Source: Vibrio sp. JC009 (GTDB lineage Bacteria > Pseudomonadota > Gammaproteobacteria > Enterobacterales > Vibrionaceae). Taken from it: a stretch of 64,000 nt of DNA. Each line of letters starts with the position of its first letter. Position 1 is the stretch's first letter. Below the pieces are notes generated by a model. That model made no database searches and was not told the DNA's origin. It saw only the letters and a program-made list of their open reading frames with translations. The stretch covers positions 558,001 to 622,000 of the forward strand of contig NZ_CP092106.1 of NCBI RefSeq assembly GCF_029016485.1. The letters run 5' to 3'. Both the position numbers and the translations under genes were made by a program. Of this stretch, positions 36,382-46,747 are shown piece by piece.

Positions 36382-36837
36382 TCAGAGTATTTCTCCTCTT
36401 TCGCACCCTTTCGGGAAAAGAGAATAGTGCTCTTGTGCAATGTCGGTAATGCATCGCCAGTTGCCCGATTCGCTTCTTTCCAGCGCCAGATTATTTGCTT
36501 CTCCGCCGGATTCTCTGAACTGAGTTCCTGATAAATTGAGAATGATCTGCCCTGACTGGAGCTGACTATCATTTTGCCTGGCTGTCACAGCGCCAAGCGG
36601 CGTTTCCGATGCGCCAAGCAGGGAAAGTAAATCAGCCGGGCTGTTTATTTCAGGGAAAGCGCCGTTAGTGAGAATATGGTCTTCAATGGGGACTTTCAGG
36701 TTATGCAGGGTTGCCAGTGCGGCGCTTAGTTCTGATTTTTTTGCATATTTCTGGTAATTGGGAAGAGCGATAGCGGTAAGAACGCTGATAATAGCCATCA
36801 CAACCAGCAGTTCAATAAGAGAAAATCCTCGGTTCAT
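36382..36837 (-). CDS. pilA: Type IV major pilin
   Basis: A 151-residue prepilin of the ChiRP/competence type. It has the short leader MNRG, the cleavage site Gly|Phe, and the hydrophobic helix FSLIELLVVMAIISVLTAIA with the essential Glu at mature position 5. A C-terminal disulfide region is likely (WRC ... KGCERGEIL). It is the first gene of the pilABCD cluster. In V. cholerae this pilus takes up DNA and is induced by chitin; here that role is inferred from the locus. Confidence 0.95.
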   Translation of the reverse strand: MNRGFSLIELLVVMAIISVLTAIALPNYQKYAKKSELSAALATLHNLKVPIEDHILTNGAFPEINSPADLLSLLGASETPLGAVTARQNDSQLQSGQIILNLSGTQFRESGGEANNLALERSESGNWRCITDIAQEHYSLFPKGCERGEIL

Positions 36838-37196
36838 TCAGGCTCCGTAGTTTGCAGGGAAATGGGGAGCAAGAATAGAAAACTGCCTGACCGTGGAAAA
36901 TAAGCGATTTGGATTTACGCGACAGAAATAAAAAAAATCGGGCTGAATTGCATTCCTTTCACATATTTCTTCGGCCTATTTATTGGAATTGACTGGAAAC
37001 CATCATTGTTTAGGTGTTCACCTACAACTTTTGGAGGCTGCTCTTGATACTTTTAGATACATATTCCAATTAATCCTATTTCATTCATACTTGACCTTAC
37101 AATGAACGGATTATGAATTTATTTTGACATATTAGGTATGATTTTGAGTGAACATTTTTATGAACTGTTTTTATTATCTATAATAGATATCTAATT
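36838..37196. promoter_or_regulatory. Divergent region upstream of pilA and the secreted-protein cassette
   Basis: About 360 bases. AT content rises sharply toward the cassette side. It should hold the pilA promoter (minus strand). I could not identify a CRP-type site or a clear sigma-70 pair, and there is no gene of useful size. Confidence 0.4.
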
Positions 37197-38270
37197 ATGA
37201 AAAAATTAAATTTGATTGCATTGTTTATGTGGGGAGTGTTTTCCATTCCAGCCTTTTCTTATGCTAACTCGGATGAGTGGATTATTACGGATCCTCCTGA
37301 GACAATAAAACCACTTGAAATATTAAATTGTGACGATGGAGATACTGAACATCAACAGATATGTGAAATTGTCGCAGAGAAAGTGATAAATAAATTAAAT
37401 GAAAATAACCTTTATGTTCAAGATGGTGAACTAGTATACAGTGCTAATGTTACCCCTAGGCAGATTCCAACTGGGCATCAATGTCAGGAAAGAATGTGGG
37501 CACAAAGTGGCTATTATAATGCATACTTGGAGCAGGACTTTTCTATTGGATTTGAAGCTAGCTTAATCGATGATGAACTAGTTGGTTTCTTAAAAGTTCC
37601 ACTTCGATTCGATAATAGAGTTAACTATAAAGCAACACTAGGCGTTAATGAAGTGTTTGGTCATGGCTGTAATGATTATACTACTGATCATTATTATCAA
37701 AGCTCCAGTGCTCATGTCGAAGCTACCCAGGCTGTTGGTGTTAAGTTTCATCCAACCTTTGAAAAGATAGATGAGAAAATATATCGCGTGGCTTTGAGAC
37801 CACATATTTCAGTCCAAGGGGATATTGATGATGTTAGTTTTCATTGGGATGTTCATGAGTTAGAAATTGGTGGCTATTTCACAGAGCCAAAGGATGAATA
37901 TGATCCACTAAAGGGTGACGCACTAACAAAATTTATGTATAACATTCATGATGATGATTATACTTGGGCAGAAGCAAGCGAGGATTTAGCCTATATTACA
38001 GCTGCAATATCGTCTTCATCTTTGCCTATAGTTGTTGATGTGGCTCAGTTTTTAGTTGAAGAAGTAGATCATAATGTATTACTAGATGTGCTTGATATAA
38101 CAGAAGAGCAAGTAAGAACAGCTCTTGAGGATATTCATGCACAAGCTAATACTGTTATTCAAGACTTTTATTTTGGCTTGGAAACCAAAGCAAATCAAAA
38201 AATGGCTGAACGTTTAGGTTTAGATGAGAATGGTCAAGTATCCTATACAATAGACTTAAATAATATATAA
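37197..38270 (+). CDS. Secreted protein of unknown function
   Basis: A 357-residue protein with a signal peptide (MKKLNLIALFMWGVFSIPAF, cut near SYA|NSD). I recognise no family. It is acidic, has cysteines at LNCDDGD, QQICE, HQCQERMW and GHGCND that could pair in the periplasm, a beta-rich middle (residues about 110-240) and a helical C-terminus with DVLDITEEQVRTALEDIHAQ. No clear ribosome site is seen before the ATG. Base composition is much more AT-rich than the neighbouring pil and nad genes. It is the first of three plus-strand genes inserted between pilA and nadC. Confidence 0.65.
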   Translation: MKKLNLIALFMWGVFSIPAFSYANSDEWIITDPPETIKPLEILNCDDGDTEHQQICEIVAEKVINKLNENNLYVQDGELVYSANVTPRQIPTGHQCQERMWAQSGYYNAYLEQDFSIGFEASLIDDELVGFLKVPLRFDNRVNYKATLGVNEVFGHGCNDYTTDHYYQSSSAHVEATQAVGVKFHPTFEKIDEKIYRVALRPHISVQGDIDDVSFHWDVHELEIGGYFTEPKDEYDPLKGDALTKFMYNIHDDDYTWAEASEDLAYITAAISSSSLPIVVDVAQFLVEEVDHNVLLDVLDITEEQVRTALEDIHAQANTVIQDFYFGLETKANQKMAERLGLDENGQVSYTIDLNNI

Positions 38271-38291
38271 GTATATAGAATGTGAGGATTT

Positions 38292-38843
38292 ATGAAAAAA
38301 ATTCTATATTCATTATTATTTTTATTTGAATCAACTAATTGTATTGCTTCTCAAAATGAAGTTGGCTTGAAATATCAAGGTTATCTTGGTGGAGTATATA
38401 GAATGTATGAAAATGAGAAACCTATTCATATTTTTTATAACCACCATTTTAATGAGTTTTTTGGTATAGGTGCCAGCTTTGGAAACAGACCAACAGGAAA
38501 ATTTAGCTTTAATAACTATAACACATCACTAAAACAGAAAAGCATACAGGTATACGGAACTGGTTATTTTCCCTTATCTCAGCGTTTCGTGCCTTATTTT
38601 AGCTTAGGATTAGGAGAGGCTTATTATGAGGTTAAAGATGCATATCATGATGGTCATACTGAAATGGATAGTGGTTTTACCCATCCTGGATTAATTGCAG
38701 AGTTTGGTTCGATTTATAATGTTACACATAACATTAATGCCCGGATTAGTTTAGGTGGGCACCATTTGTTCTATGAGAAAGATGGTGAGAGCTATGGTTC
38801 TATAGGTGCAAACCTGGCAATTGGCATCTCTTATATCTTTTAA
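38292..38843 (+). CDS. Predicted outer-membrane beta-barrel, paralog 1
   Basis: 183 residues with a signal peptide (MKKILYSLLFLFESTNCIA then SQNEVGL). It shows an eight-strand opacity/OmpW-like pattern: strands such as GIGASFGNRP, QVYGTGYFPLSQRFVPYFSL, INARISLGGHH, and the terminal GANLAIGISYIF with an aromatic last residue. It is co-linear without gaps with the next gene. A GAGGA ribosome site precedes the ATG, and it follows the secreted protein by 21 bases. The function is unknown; AT-rich composition suggests transfer. Confidence 0.7.
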   Translation: MKKILYSLLFLFESTNCIASQNEVGLKYQGYLGGVYRMYENEKPIHIFYNHHFNEFFGIGASFGNRPTGKFSFNNYNTSLKQKSIQVYGTGYFPLSQRFVPYFSLGLGEAYYEVKDAYHDGHTEMDSGFTHPGLIAEFGSIYNVTHNINARISLGGHHLFYEKDGESYGSIGANLAIGISYIF

Positions 38844-38919
38844 GGGGGTTATAATGGGGGAAGTTTTAGTTCGATAAACGCCTTAATAAAATTATAAATT
38901 TTATAAAATGCAGATTTTT

Positions 38920-39471
38920 ATGGGAAGAACTTTATATATATTACTGTTTTTATTAATATCAAATAACACTATTGCATCTCAGAATGAAATTGGTTTAAAA
39001 AATCAATGGTATCTTGGTAGCGCTTATAGAATGTATGAAAATGAGAAACCTGTTCATGTTTTTTATAATCACCATTTTAGCGATTTGTGGAGTGTTGGCG
39101 TCAATTTTGGAAACAGGCCAACGCAAAATGTTAGCTTTGAGGATCACGATACATCAATAAAACAGAAAGGTCTGCAGATATACGGAACTGGTTACCTTCC
39201 CTTATCTCAGCGTTTCATACCTTATCTTAGTTTAGGTTTAGGGGTTGCTTATGGTGAAGTTAAACATGTATATCATGATGGTCCTGTTAAGACAGAAACC
39301 GGTTTTACTCCTCCGGCATTAATCGCAGAAATTGGTTCAGTGTTGAATATTACAAATAATATTAATGCAAGAGTTAGCTTGGGTGCGCACCACTTGCCCT
39401 ATGAGGAGTTCGGTAAGGGGTATGGGTCTGTTGGGGTAAATGCAGCTATTGGTATAGGCTATAGGTTTTAA
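38920..39471 (+). CDS. Predicted outer-membrane beta-barrel, paralog 2
   Basis: 183 residues, aligning end to end with paralog 1 (shared YRMYENEKP, FYNHHF, FGNRPT, YGTGY, PLSQRF, SLGLG, YHDG and INAR blocks), roughly 60% identical by eye. It has a signal peptide (MGRTLYILLFLLISNNTIA) and ends IGIGYRF. An upstream ATG at 38908 would add four residues; 38920 matches the paralog start. The ribosome site is weak compared with paralog 1. The pair arose by tandem gene duplication followed by divergence. Confidence 0.7.
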   Translation: MGRTLYILLFLLISNNTIASQNEIGLKNQWYLGSAYRMYENEKPVHVFYNHHFSDLWSVGVNFGNRPTQNVSFEDHDTSIKQKGLQIYGTGYLPLSQRFIPYLSLGLGVAYGEVKHVYHDGPVKTETGFTPPALIAEIGSVLNITNNINARVSLGAHHLPYEEFGKGYGSVGVNAAIGIGYRF

Positions 39472-39479
39472 TAATTTAT

Positions 39480-39515
39480 AAAAAACGGGCTGAGCTCAAG
39501 CTCAGCCCGTTTTTT
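39480..39515. terminator. Bidirectional terminator between barrel paralog 2 and nadC
   Basis: CGGGCTGAGC pairs perfectly with GCTCAGCCCG around TCAA, flanked by A6 and T6 tracts. It serves both convergent genes. Confidence 0.92.
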
Positions 39516-39530
39516 ATTTTTCGGAGCGTA

Positions 39531-40610
<1,080 letters not shown>

Positions 40611-40625
40611 GGTGTGAATAGTTCC

Positions 40626-40656
40626 TCGTTCCCATGCTCCTGCGTGGGAATGCATA
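40626..40656. repeat. REP-like GTTCCCATGC...GCGTGGGAATGC hairpin
   Basis: TTCCCATGC pairs with GCGTGGGAA (one G-T pair) around TCCT, followed by TGCATA. I recognise the consensus GTTCCCACGCTC..GCGTGGGAATGC as a dispersed intergenic repeat of many gammaproteobacteria. It is a single copy here, 108 bases before ampD. Confidence 0.7.
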
Positions 40657-40763
40657 TCTGATCATCTGTAGTACACCTCACTAAACCACTTTCGTACCTA
40701 CAAAACACTAACTAATGTGGCTTAATTTTGTGGGATTTCTTTAGGTCACGAGAAAAGCTCTAG

Positions 40764-41309
40764 ATGAATATTACAGAAGATTACTGGATTGATAGTGCAA
40801 AGCGGGTGCCTTCTACCCATTGTGATGAGCGTGATGAAGGCGGGCAGATCTCTTTGCTGGTTATTCACAATATCAGCCTTCCGCCTAATCAGTATGGCGG
40901 GGATGCTATTGAGAAGTTTTTTACCGGGAAACTGGATCCTGAAGAGCATCCCTATTTTAAAGTTATCCATACCATGCGGGTCTCTGCCCATTGCCTGATA
41001 AAGCGGACGGGTGAGATTGTTCAGTTTGTTCCCTTTGATAAAAGAGCCTGGCATGCCGGGAAATCAAGTTTTGCTGGGGTAGGGCGTTGCAATGACTACT
41101 CAATCGGTATTGAACTGGAGGGAAACGACTTTGACGGTTATACCGAAGAGCAGTATCAGGCTTTGAGCGAAGTTACCCTCCAACTGATGAAAACTTTCCC
41201 TTTGATAACTGAAGATCGTATTACCGGCCATCAGTATATTGCCCCTCAGAGAAAGACGGATCCCGGGCTCAGTTTTAACTGGCGTCACTACCGTAAACGC
41301 CTTGGTTAG
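40764..41309 (+). CDS. ampD: 1,6-anhydro-N-acetylmuramyl-L-alanine amidase
   Basis: AmpD (181 residues) is a cytoplasmic zinc amidase that removes the stem peptide from anhydromuropeptides during cell-wall recycling. Its loss derepresses AmpC beta-lactamases in some species. Zinc ligands are visible in LLVIHNISLPP and HQYIAPQRKTDPG. Other family motifs are VSAHCLIKRTGEIVQFVPFDKRAWHAG and SIGIELEGNDFDGYTEEQY. No ampE gene follows; pdhR comes next. Confidence 0.96.
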   Translation: MNITEDYWIDSAKRVPSTHCDERDEGGQISLLVIHNISLPPNQYGGDAIEKFFTGKLDPEEHPYFKVIHTMRVSAHCLIKRTGEIVQFVPFDKRAWHAGKSSFAGVGRCNDYSIGIELEGNDFDGYTEEQYQALSEVTLQLMKTFPLITEDRITGHQYIAPQRKTDPGLSFNWRHYRKRLG

Positions 41310-41408
41310 TCTGGCCTGCAAGGCTTTGGGATGTGAATATTTGTAAACTTATTTTGCTGATATCTTGATGGTTATTTGTTGCAAATATGTCGATTAACTA
41401 CGCTTTCT

Positions 41409-41422
41409 ATGATTTAAATCAA
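41409..41422. promoter_or_regulatory. FNR-like box upstream of pdhR
   Basis: ATGATTTAAATCAA matches TTGAT-N4-ATCAA with one mismatch in the first base. It lies about 110 bases before pdhR, just upstream of a candidate promoter (TAGACA near 41431, TTAATT 17 bases later). E. coli represses this operon anaerobically through FNR and ArcA. Confidence 0.5.
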
Positions 41423-41474
41423 TTTTTGCTAGACATTCTTGTTTCCTCCGTGTTAATTTCTATTTCGTGAAATG

Positions 41475-41491
41475 AATTGGTAATACCAATT
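41475..41491. promoter_or_regulatory. PdhR operator
   Basis: AATTGGTAATACCAATT is a perfect palindrome matching the PdhR consensus (ATTGGT-N3-ACCAAT). It lies 35 bases before pdhR and just downstream of the probable promoter, where bound PdhR would block transcription until pyruvate releases it. Confidence 0.88.
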
Positions 41492-41525
41492 TACAACGAA
41501 AGATTAACAGGGGAAGAGCAGCGAT

Positions 41526-42290
41526 ATGGCCCATCAAAGGATCCGTCAGCCTAAACTTTCCGACGTTATTGAAAAGGAACTGGAAAGGCTGATTCTCGAA
41601 GGAACATACTCCGCGGGACAACAGCTTCCTCCTGAGCGTGAACTGGCAAAGCAGTTTGATGTTTCCCGCCCTTCTGTCCGGGAAGCGATTCAGCGTCTCG
41701 AAGCGAAAAAACTGCTTAGCCGCCGTCAGGGTGGCGGGACATTTGTCAGCGATACGCTATGGAGCGGCTTTTCAGATCCTCTTCTTAATCTTTTGTCTAA
41801 TCATAAAGAGACTCAACTAGACTTACTGGAGTCACGCCATGCGCTAGAAGGTATCTCAGCCTACTTTGCAGCGCTTCGTGGCACAGAAGAAGATTTTGAA
41901 CGAATCTGCCAGGCTCAAAAGCAGATTTGTAATGCAGAAGAAGAGAAAGATTTAGAAAAAGAAGCAGCAGCGGTGGTGCACTCGCTTATCGCTGTCACAG
42001 AAGCCGCTCACAACCTGGTCCTGCTTCATATAGTGCGTAGTCTGGCACCTCTTCTCGAGCAGAATATATTACAGAATTTAAAACTATTACAACGCCGCAA
42101 TGAAGCGGTACAGAAAGTAAGTAAACACAGAGCTAATATGGTGGATGCGATAGTGTCTGGTCAGCCTGAAAGGGCGCGTGAGCTTTCCCATTCCCATTTA
42201 GCCTATATCGAAGAAACCTTGTTGGATCTTAGTCGAGAAGAGGGTCGTAGAAAGCGCTCTTTACGCCGGATTCAGCAAAGTAACGATTAA
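41526..42290 (+). CDS. pdhR: Pyruvate dehydrogenase complex repressor
   Basis: PdhR (254 residues) is a GntR/FadR-family repressor that releases DNA on binding pyruvate. The winged-helix domain (residues 10-75) reads [41 protein letters not shown]. The C-terminal FCD ligand domain follows. It opens the pdhR-aceE-aceF-lpdA operon, with its own operator directly upstream. Start ATG has a GGGGAAGAG ribosome site. Confidence 0.97.
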   Translation: MAHQRIRQPKLSDVIEKELERLILEGTYSAGQQLPPERELAKQFDVSRPSVREAIQRLEAKKLLSRRQGGGTFVSDTLWSGFSDPLLNLLSNHKETQLDLLESRHALEGISAYFAALRGTEEDFERICQAQKQICNAEEEKDLEKEAAAVVHSLIAVTEAAHNLVLLHIVRSLAPLLEQNILQNLKLLQRRNEAVQKVSKHRANMVDAIVSGQPERARELSHSHLAYIEETLLDLSREEGRRKRSLRRIQQSND

Positions 42291-42337
42291 AACGTTACAG
42301 GTTTTATTTGATCTAACCAACAAAAGGATAGACCGCC

Positions 42338-45001
42338 ATGTCTGAAGTCATGAACCATGACGTTGATGCACTGGAAACTCAGGAGTGGCTCGAAGCTCTT
42401 GAGTCCGTCGTACGTGAAGAAGGTGTTGAGCGTGCCCAGTTCTTACTTGAACAAGTTTTAGATAAAGCCCGCCTTGATGGCGTTGATATGCCGACAGGCG
42501 TAACAACCAACTACATCAACACGATTGCTCCGGATCAGGAACCGGCATACCCGGGTGACACCACATTAGAACGCAGGATTCGCTCAATAATCCGCTGGAA
42601 CGCAATTATGATTGTGTTGCGCGCTTCTAAGAAAGATTTAGAGCTTGGCGGTCATATGGCCTCTTTCCAGTCTTCTGCTGCTTTCTACGAAACCTGTTTT
42701 AACCACTTCTTCCGTGCTCCGAATGAGCACGATGGTGGCGATCTGGTCTACTATCAGGGACATATCTCTCCGGGTATCTATTCCCGCGCCTTTGTTGAAG
42801 GTCGCCTGACTGAAGACCAACTGGATAACTTCCGTCAGGAAGTAGACGGAAAAGGTATCCCGTCTTATCCGCACCCTAAACTGATGCCTGAGTTCTGGCA
42901 GTTCCCGACCGTATCTATGGGGCTGGGGCCTATTTCTGCTATCTATCAGGCTCGTTTCCTGAAGTATCTGGACGGCCGTGGTCTGAAAGATACCTCTAAG
43001 CAGCGCGTTTATGCTTTCCTTGGTGACGGTGAGATGGATGAGCCGGAATCACGCGGCGCTATCTCCTTTGCTGCCCGTGAGCACCTGGACAACCTGTGTT
43101 TCACCATTAACTGTAACCTTCAGCGCCTTGATGGTCCTGTGATGGGTAACGGTAAAATCATTCAGGAACTTGAAGGTCTGTTTAAAGGTGCCGGCTGGAA
43201 CGTGGTGAAAGTGGTCTGGGGTAGTGGCTGGGATGCACTTCTGGCAAAAGATACCAGCGGTAAACTGCTGCAACTGATGAACGAAACCGTTGACGGTGAC
43301 TACCAGACCTATAAGTCGAAAGACGGCGCTTATATCCGTGAACACTTCTTTGGCCGCTACCCTGAAACCGCAGCACTGGTTGCAGATATGACGGACACTG
43401 AGATTTTTGCTCTGAAGCGTGGTGGTCATGACTCATCAAAGTTGTATGCAGCGTATAAGAACGCTCAGGAGACCAAAGGCCGCCCGACGGTGATCCTTGC
43501 TAAAACGGTCAAAGGTTACGGCATGGGTGCTGCTGCTGAAGGTAAGAACATTGCTCACCAGGTTAAGAAGATGAACATGGAGCATGTTGAGCATCTTCGT
43601 GACCGTCTGGGTCTGCAGGATCTGGTTTCCGATGAAGATATGAAAACACTGCCGTATCTGAAGCTGGAAGAAGGCTCAGCAGAGTATGAATATCTACATG
43701 CCCGTCGTAAAGATCTGCTTGGTTACACGCCGGTTCGTCTTCCGAACTTTACCGAAGAGCTGGTTATTCCGGAGCTTGAGGAGTTTAAGCCGCTGCTTGA
43801 AGAGCAGAAGCGTGATATCTCTTCGACCATGGCATTTGTTCGTGCACTGAACGTGCTGCTTAAGAATAAGAATATCGGCAAGAACATTGTTCCGATTATT
43901 GCCGACGAAGCCCGTACCTTCGGTATGGAAGGCCTGTTCCGCCAGGTGGGTATCTATAACCCGCACGGTCAGAACTACACACCGCAGGACCGCGATATTG
44001 TTTCTTACTATAAAGAGGCGACTTCTGGTCAGGTATTGCAGGAAGGTATTAACGAACTTGGTGCTATGTCTTCATGGGTTGCAGCAGCAACATCATACAG
44101 CACCAACGATCTGCCGATGATTCCTTTCTATATCTACTACTCAATGTTCGGATTCCAGCGAGTGGGTGATATGGCATGGATGGCAGGTGACCAGCAGGCA
44201 CGTGGCTTCCTGCTTGGTGCAACCGCCGGGCGTACAACGCTGAACGGTGAAGGTCTGCAGCACGAAGATGGTCACTCTCACATTATGGCCGGTACGGTTC
44301 CTAACTGTATCTCCTACGACCCGACTTTCGCCTATGAAGTTGCGGTTATCATGCAGGACGGTATTCGTCGTATGTACGGTGAGCAGGAGAATGTTTTCTA
44401 CTACCTGACGGTAATGAACGAAAACTATGCCATGCCAGCGATTCCGGAAGGAGCTGAAGAGGGTATCCGTAAGGGTATCTACAAGCTGGAAACCTATGCC
44501 GGTTCTAAAGGTAAGGTACAGCTGATGAGCTCAGGCACGATTATGAACGAAGTGCGTAAAGCAGCTCAGATTCTGAGTGATGATTATGGCATTGCTTCCG
44601 ATGTGTTCTCTGTGACTTCATTTAACGAAGTGACCCGTGACGGACAGGCGGCGGAGCGTTACAACATGCTTCATCCTGAGTCTGAAGAGCTGGTGCCTTA
44701 TATTGCGCAAGTGATGGGCAGTGAGCCTGCAATTGCTGCGACAGACTATATGAAGAACTACGCTGAACAGGTTCGCGCCTTTATTCCGGCGGATTCATAC
44801 AAGGTTCTTGGCACTGACGGCTTTGGCCGCTCGGACAGCCGTGACAACCTGCGTCGTCACTTCGAAGTAAATGCTGGTTACGTGGTAGTAGCTGCACTAA
44901 ATGAGCTGGCAAAACGCGGCGAAATTGAAAAATCTGTGGTTACTGAAGCGATTTCTAAGTTCGGTATCGACACTGAAAAAACTAACCCGCTATACGCTTA
45001 A
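42338..45001 (+). CDS. aceE: Pyruvate dehydrogenase E1 component, homodimeric type
   Basis: AceE (887 residues) decarboxylates pyruvate with thiamine diphosphate and transfers the acetyl group to the lipoyl arms of AceF. The thiamine-binding motif GDGEMDEPESRGAISFAARE...NLCFTINCN is visible. Early conserved histidine loops GGHMASFQSSAAFYE and YYQGHISPGIYSRAF are present, along with QHEDGHSHI later on. Length equals that of the E. coli enzyme. It follows pdhR by 47 bases and precedes aceF by 18. Confidence 0.98.
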   Translation: MSEVMNHDVDALETQEWLEALESVVREEGVERAQFLLEQVLDKARLDGVDMPTGVTTNYINTIAPDQEPAYPGDTTLERRIRSIIRWNAIMIVLRASKKDLELGGHMASFQSSAAFYETCFNHFFRAPNEHDGGDLVYYQGHISPGIYSRAFVEGRLTEDQLDNFRQEVDGKGIPSYPHPKLMPEFWQFPTVSMGLGPISAIYQARFLKYLDGRGLKDTSKQRVYAFLGDGEMDEPESRGAISFAAREHLDNLCFTINCNLQRLDGPVMGNGKIIQELEGLFKGAGWNVVKVVWGSGWDALLAKDTSGKLLQLMNETVDGDYQTYKSKDGAYIREHFFGRYPETAALVADMTDTEIFALKRGGHDSSKLYAAYKNAQETKGRPTVILAKTVKGYGMGAAAEGKNIAHQVKKMNMEHVEHLRDRLGLQDLVSDEDMKTLPYLKLEEGSAEYEYLHARRKDLLGYTPVRLPNFTEELVIPELEEFKPLLEEQKRDISSTMAFVRALNVLLKNKNIGKNIVPIIADEARTFGMEGLFRQVGIYNPHGQNYTPQDRDIVSYYKEATSGQVLQEGINELGAMSSWVAAATSYSTNDLPMIPFYIYYSMFGFQRVGDMAWMAGDQQARGFLLGATAGRTTLNGEGLQHEDGHSHIMAGTVPNCISYDPTFAYEVAVIMQDGIRRMYGEQENVFYYLTVMNENYAMPAIPEGAEEGIRKGIYKLETYAGSKGKVQLMSSGTIMNEVRKAAQILSDDYGIASDVFSVTSFNEVTRDGQAAERYNMLHPESEELVPYIAQVMGSEPAIAATDYMKNYAEQVRAFIPADSYKVLGTDGFGRSDSRDNLRRHFEVNAGYVVVAALNELAKRGEIEKSVVTEAISKFGIDTEKTNPLYA

Positions 45002-45019
45002 CAGAGGTAGGAAAGAATA

Positions 45020-46597
45020 ATGGCAATCGAAATTAATGTACCTGATATCGGTGCGGATGAGGTTGAGGTTACTGAGATCCTGGTTAGCGTAGGCGACAGG
45101 GTTGAAGAAGAGCAGTCTCTGATTATTGTTGAGGGCGACAAGGCCTCAATGGAAGTACCGGCTCCTCAGGCCGGTGTGGTTAAAGAGCTTAAGATCATTG
45201 AGGGCGATAAGGTATCTACCGGCTCTCTGATTATGACCTTTGAAGGCGCAGCTTCTGAAGCTGCTCCGGCTCCGGCAGAAGCGCCAGCCGCAGAGCCGGC
45301 ACCGGCAGCGCCTGCGGCTTCTGAGCTAAAAGATGTTCATGTACCGGATATCGGCGGTGATGAAGTTGAAGTTACCGAGATTATGGTTTCTGTTGGTGAT
45401 TCTGTGGAAGAAGAGCAGTCTCTTATCACTGTTGAAGGTGATAAAGCGTCAATGGAAGTACCGGCTCCTTTTGCTGGCAGCGTAAAAGAGATTAAGGTAT
45501 CTGAAGGAGACAAGGTCTCAACCGGCTCTCTGGTTATGGTATTTGAAACCGCTGGTGGTTCTGTTGAAGTTGCCGCTCCGGCAGCAGCGCCAGCGCCTGA
45601 AGCGGCTAAGCCTGAAAAAGCGGCTGCTAAAGAAGAGGCTCCGCAGGCGGGTGATTTCCAGGAAAACAACGAATACGCACATGCCTCTCCGGTTGTCCGC
45701 CGTATTGCCCGTGAGTTTGGTGTTAACCTTTCTAAGGTAAAAGGTACGGGCCGTAAGAGTCGTATTCTGAAAGAAGATGTTCAGAGTTATGTGAAAGAAG
45801 CGCTTAAACGTCTTGAGTCCGGTGCGGCATCTGGTAAAGGTGACGGCAGTGCGCTTGGTCTGCTTCCCTGGCCTAAGGTTGATTTCAGCAAGTTTGGTGA
45901 CGTTGAAACTCAGCCATTGTCGAAGATCAAGAAGATCTCGGGCGCCAACCTGCACCGTAACTGGGTGATGATTCCTCATGTTACTCAGTGGGATAATGCC
46001 GACATCACTGAACTGGAAGCATTCCGTAAAGAGCAGAATGCCATCGAAGCCAAGAAAGATTCAGGTGTGAAAATTACACCTCTGGTATTTATCATGAAGG
46101 CGGTTGCGAAAGCGCTGGAAGCTTTCCCGACATTTAACTCTTCGCTTACGGAAGACGGTGAAAGCCTGATTCTGAAGAAGTATGTCAATATCGGCATTGC
46201 AGTGGATACACCAAACGGCCTTGTGGTTCCTGTCTTTAAGGATGTGAACAAGAAAGGTATCTATGAGCTTTCTGATGAGCTGAAAGCGGTATCTAAGAAA
46301 GCCCGTGAAGGTAAGCTGACGGCTGCGGACATGCAGGGCGGTTGCTTTACTATCTCAAGCCTGGGTGGCATTGGCGGTACAGCCTTTACTCCGATTGTGA
46401 ATGCGCCGGAAGTGGCTATTCTGGGAGTATCGAAATCAGAAATGAAGCCGGTGTGGAACGGTAAAGAGTTTGAGCCTCGCCTGCAACTGCCGCTGTCACT
46501 TTCATACGACCACCGTGTGATTGATGGTGCTGATGGTGCACGCTTTATTACTTACCTGAACGGCTGTCTGTCTGATATTCGTCGTCTTGTTTTGTAA
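45020..46597 (+). CDS. aceF: Dihydrolipoyllysine acetyltransferase (PDH E2)
   Basis: AceF (525 residues) is the core of the pyruvate dehydrogenase complex. It has two lipoyl domains with lipoylation lysines at Lys41 and Lys142 (both [13 protein letters not shown]), joined by Ala/Pro-rich linkers. A peripheral-subunit-binding domain ([21 protein letters not shown]) and the catalytic domain with [16 protein letters not shown] follow. E. coli has three lipoyl domains, so this is a shorter variant. It lies between aceE and lpdA in the operon. Confidence 0.97.
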   Translation: MAIEINVPDIGADEVEVTEILVSVGDRVEEEQSLIIVEGDKASMEVPAPQAGVVKELKIIEGDKVSTGSLIMTFEGAASEAAPAPAEAPAAEPAPAAPAASELKDVHVPDIGGDEVEVTEIMVSVGDSVEEEQSLITVEGDKASMEVPAPFAGSVKEIKVSEGDKVSTGSLVMVFETAGGSVEVAAPAAAPAPEAAKPEKAAAKEEAPQAGDFQENNEYAHASPVVRRIAREFGVNLSKVKGTGRKSRILKEDVQSYVKEALKRLESGAASGKGDGSALGLLPWPKVDFSKFGDVETQPLSKIKKISGANLHRNWVMIPHVTQWDNADITELEAFRKEQNAIEAKKDSGVKITPLVFIMKAVAKALEAFPTFNSSLTEDGESLILKKYVNIGIAVDTPNGLVVPVFKDVNKKGIYELSDELKAVSKKAREGKLTAADMQGGCFTISSLGGIGGTAFTPIVNAPEVAILGVSKSEMKPVWNGKEFEPRLQLPLSLSYDHRVIDGADGARFITYLNGCLSDIRRLVL

Positions 46598-46747
46598 TTT
46601 TATTAAGTAACAACTGAATTGTTGTATAGCTCACAGGCTAAATGAAAATATTTTTCATATCGTTAACAAGTTTATAAACTGTTTCAGTTTGTAAATCGAA
46701 AAAGAACCCTTTTAGCCTGTTAGGGATAATGACTACAAGAGGTCAAA

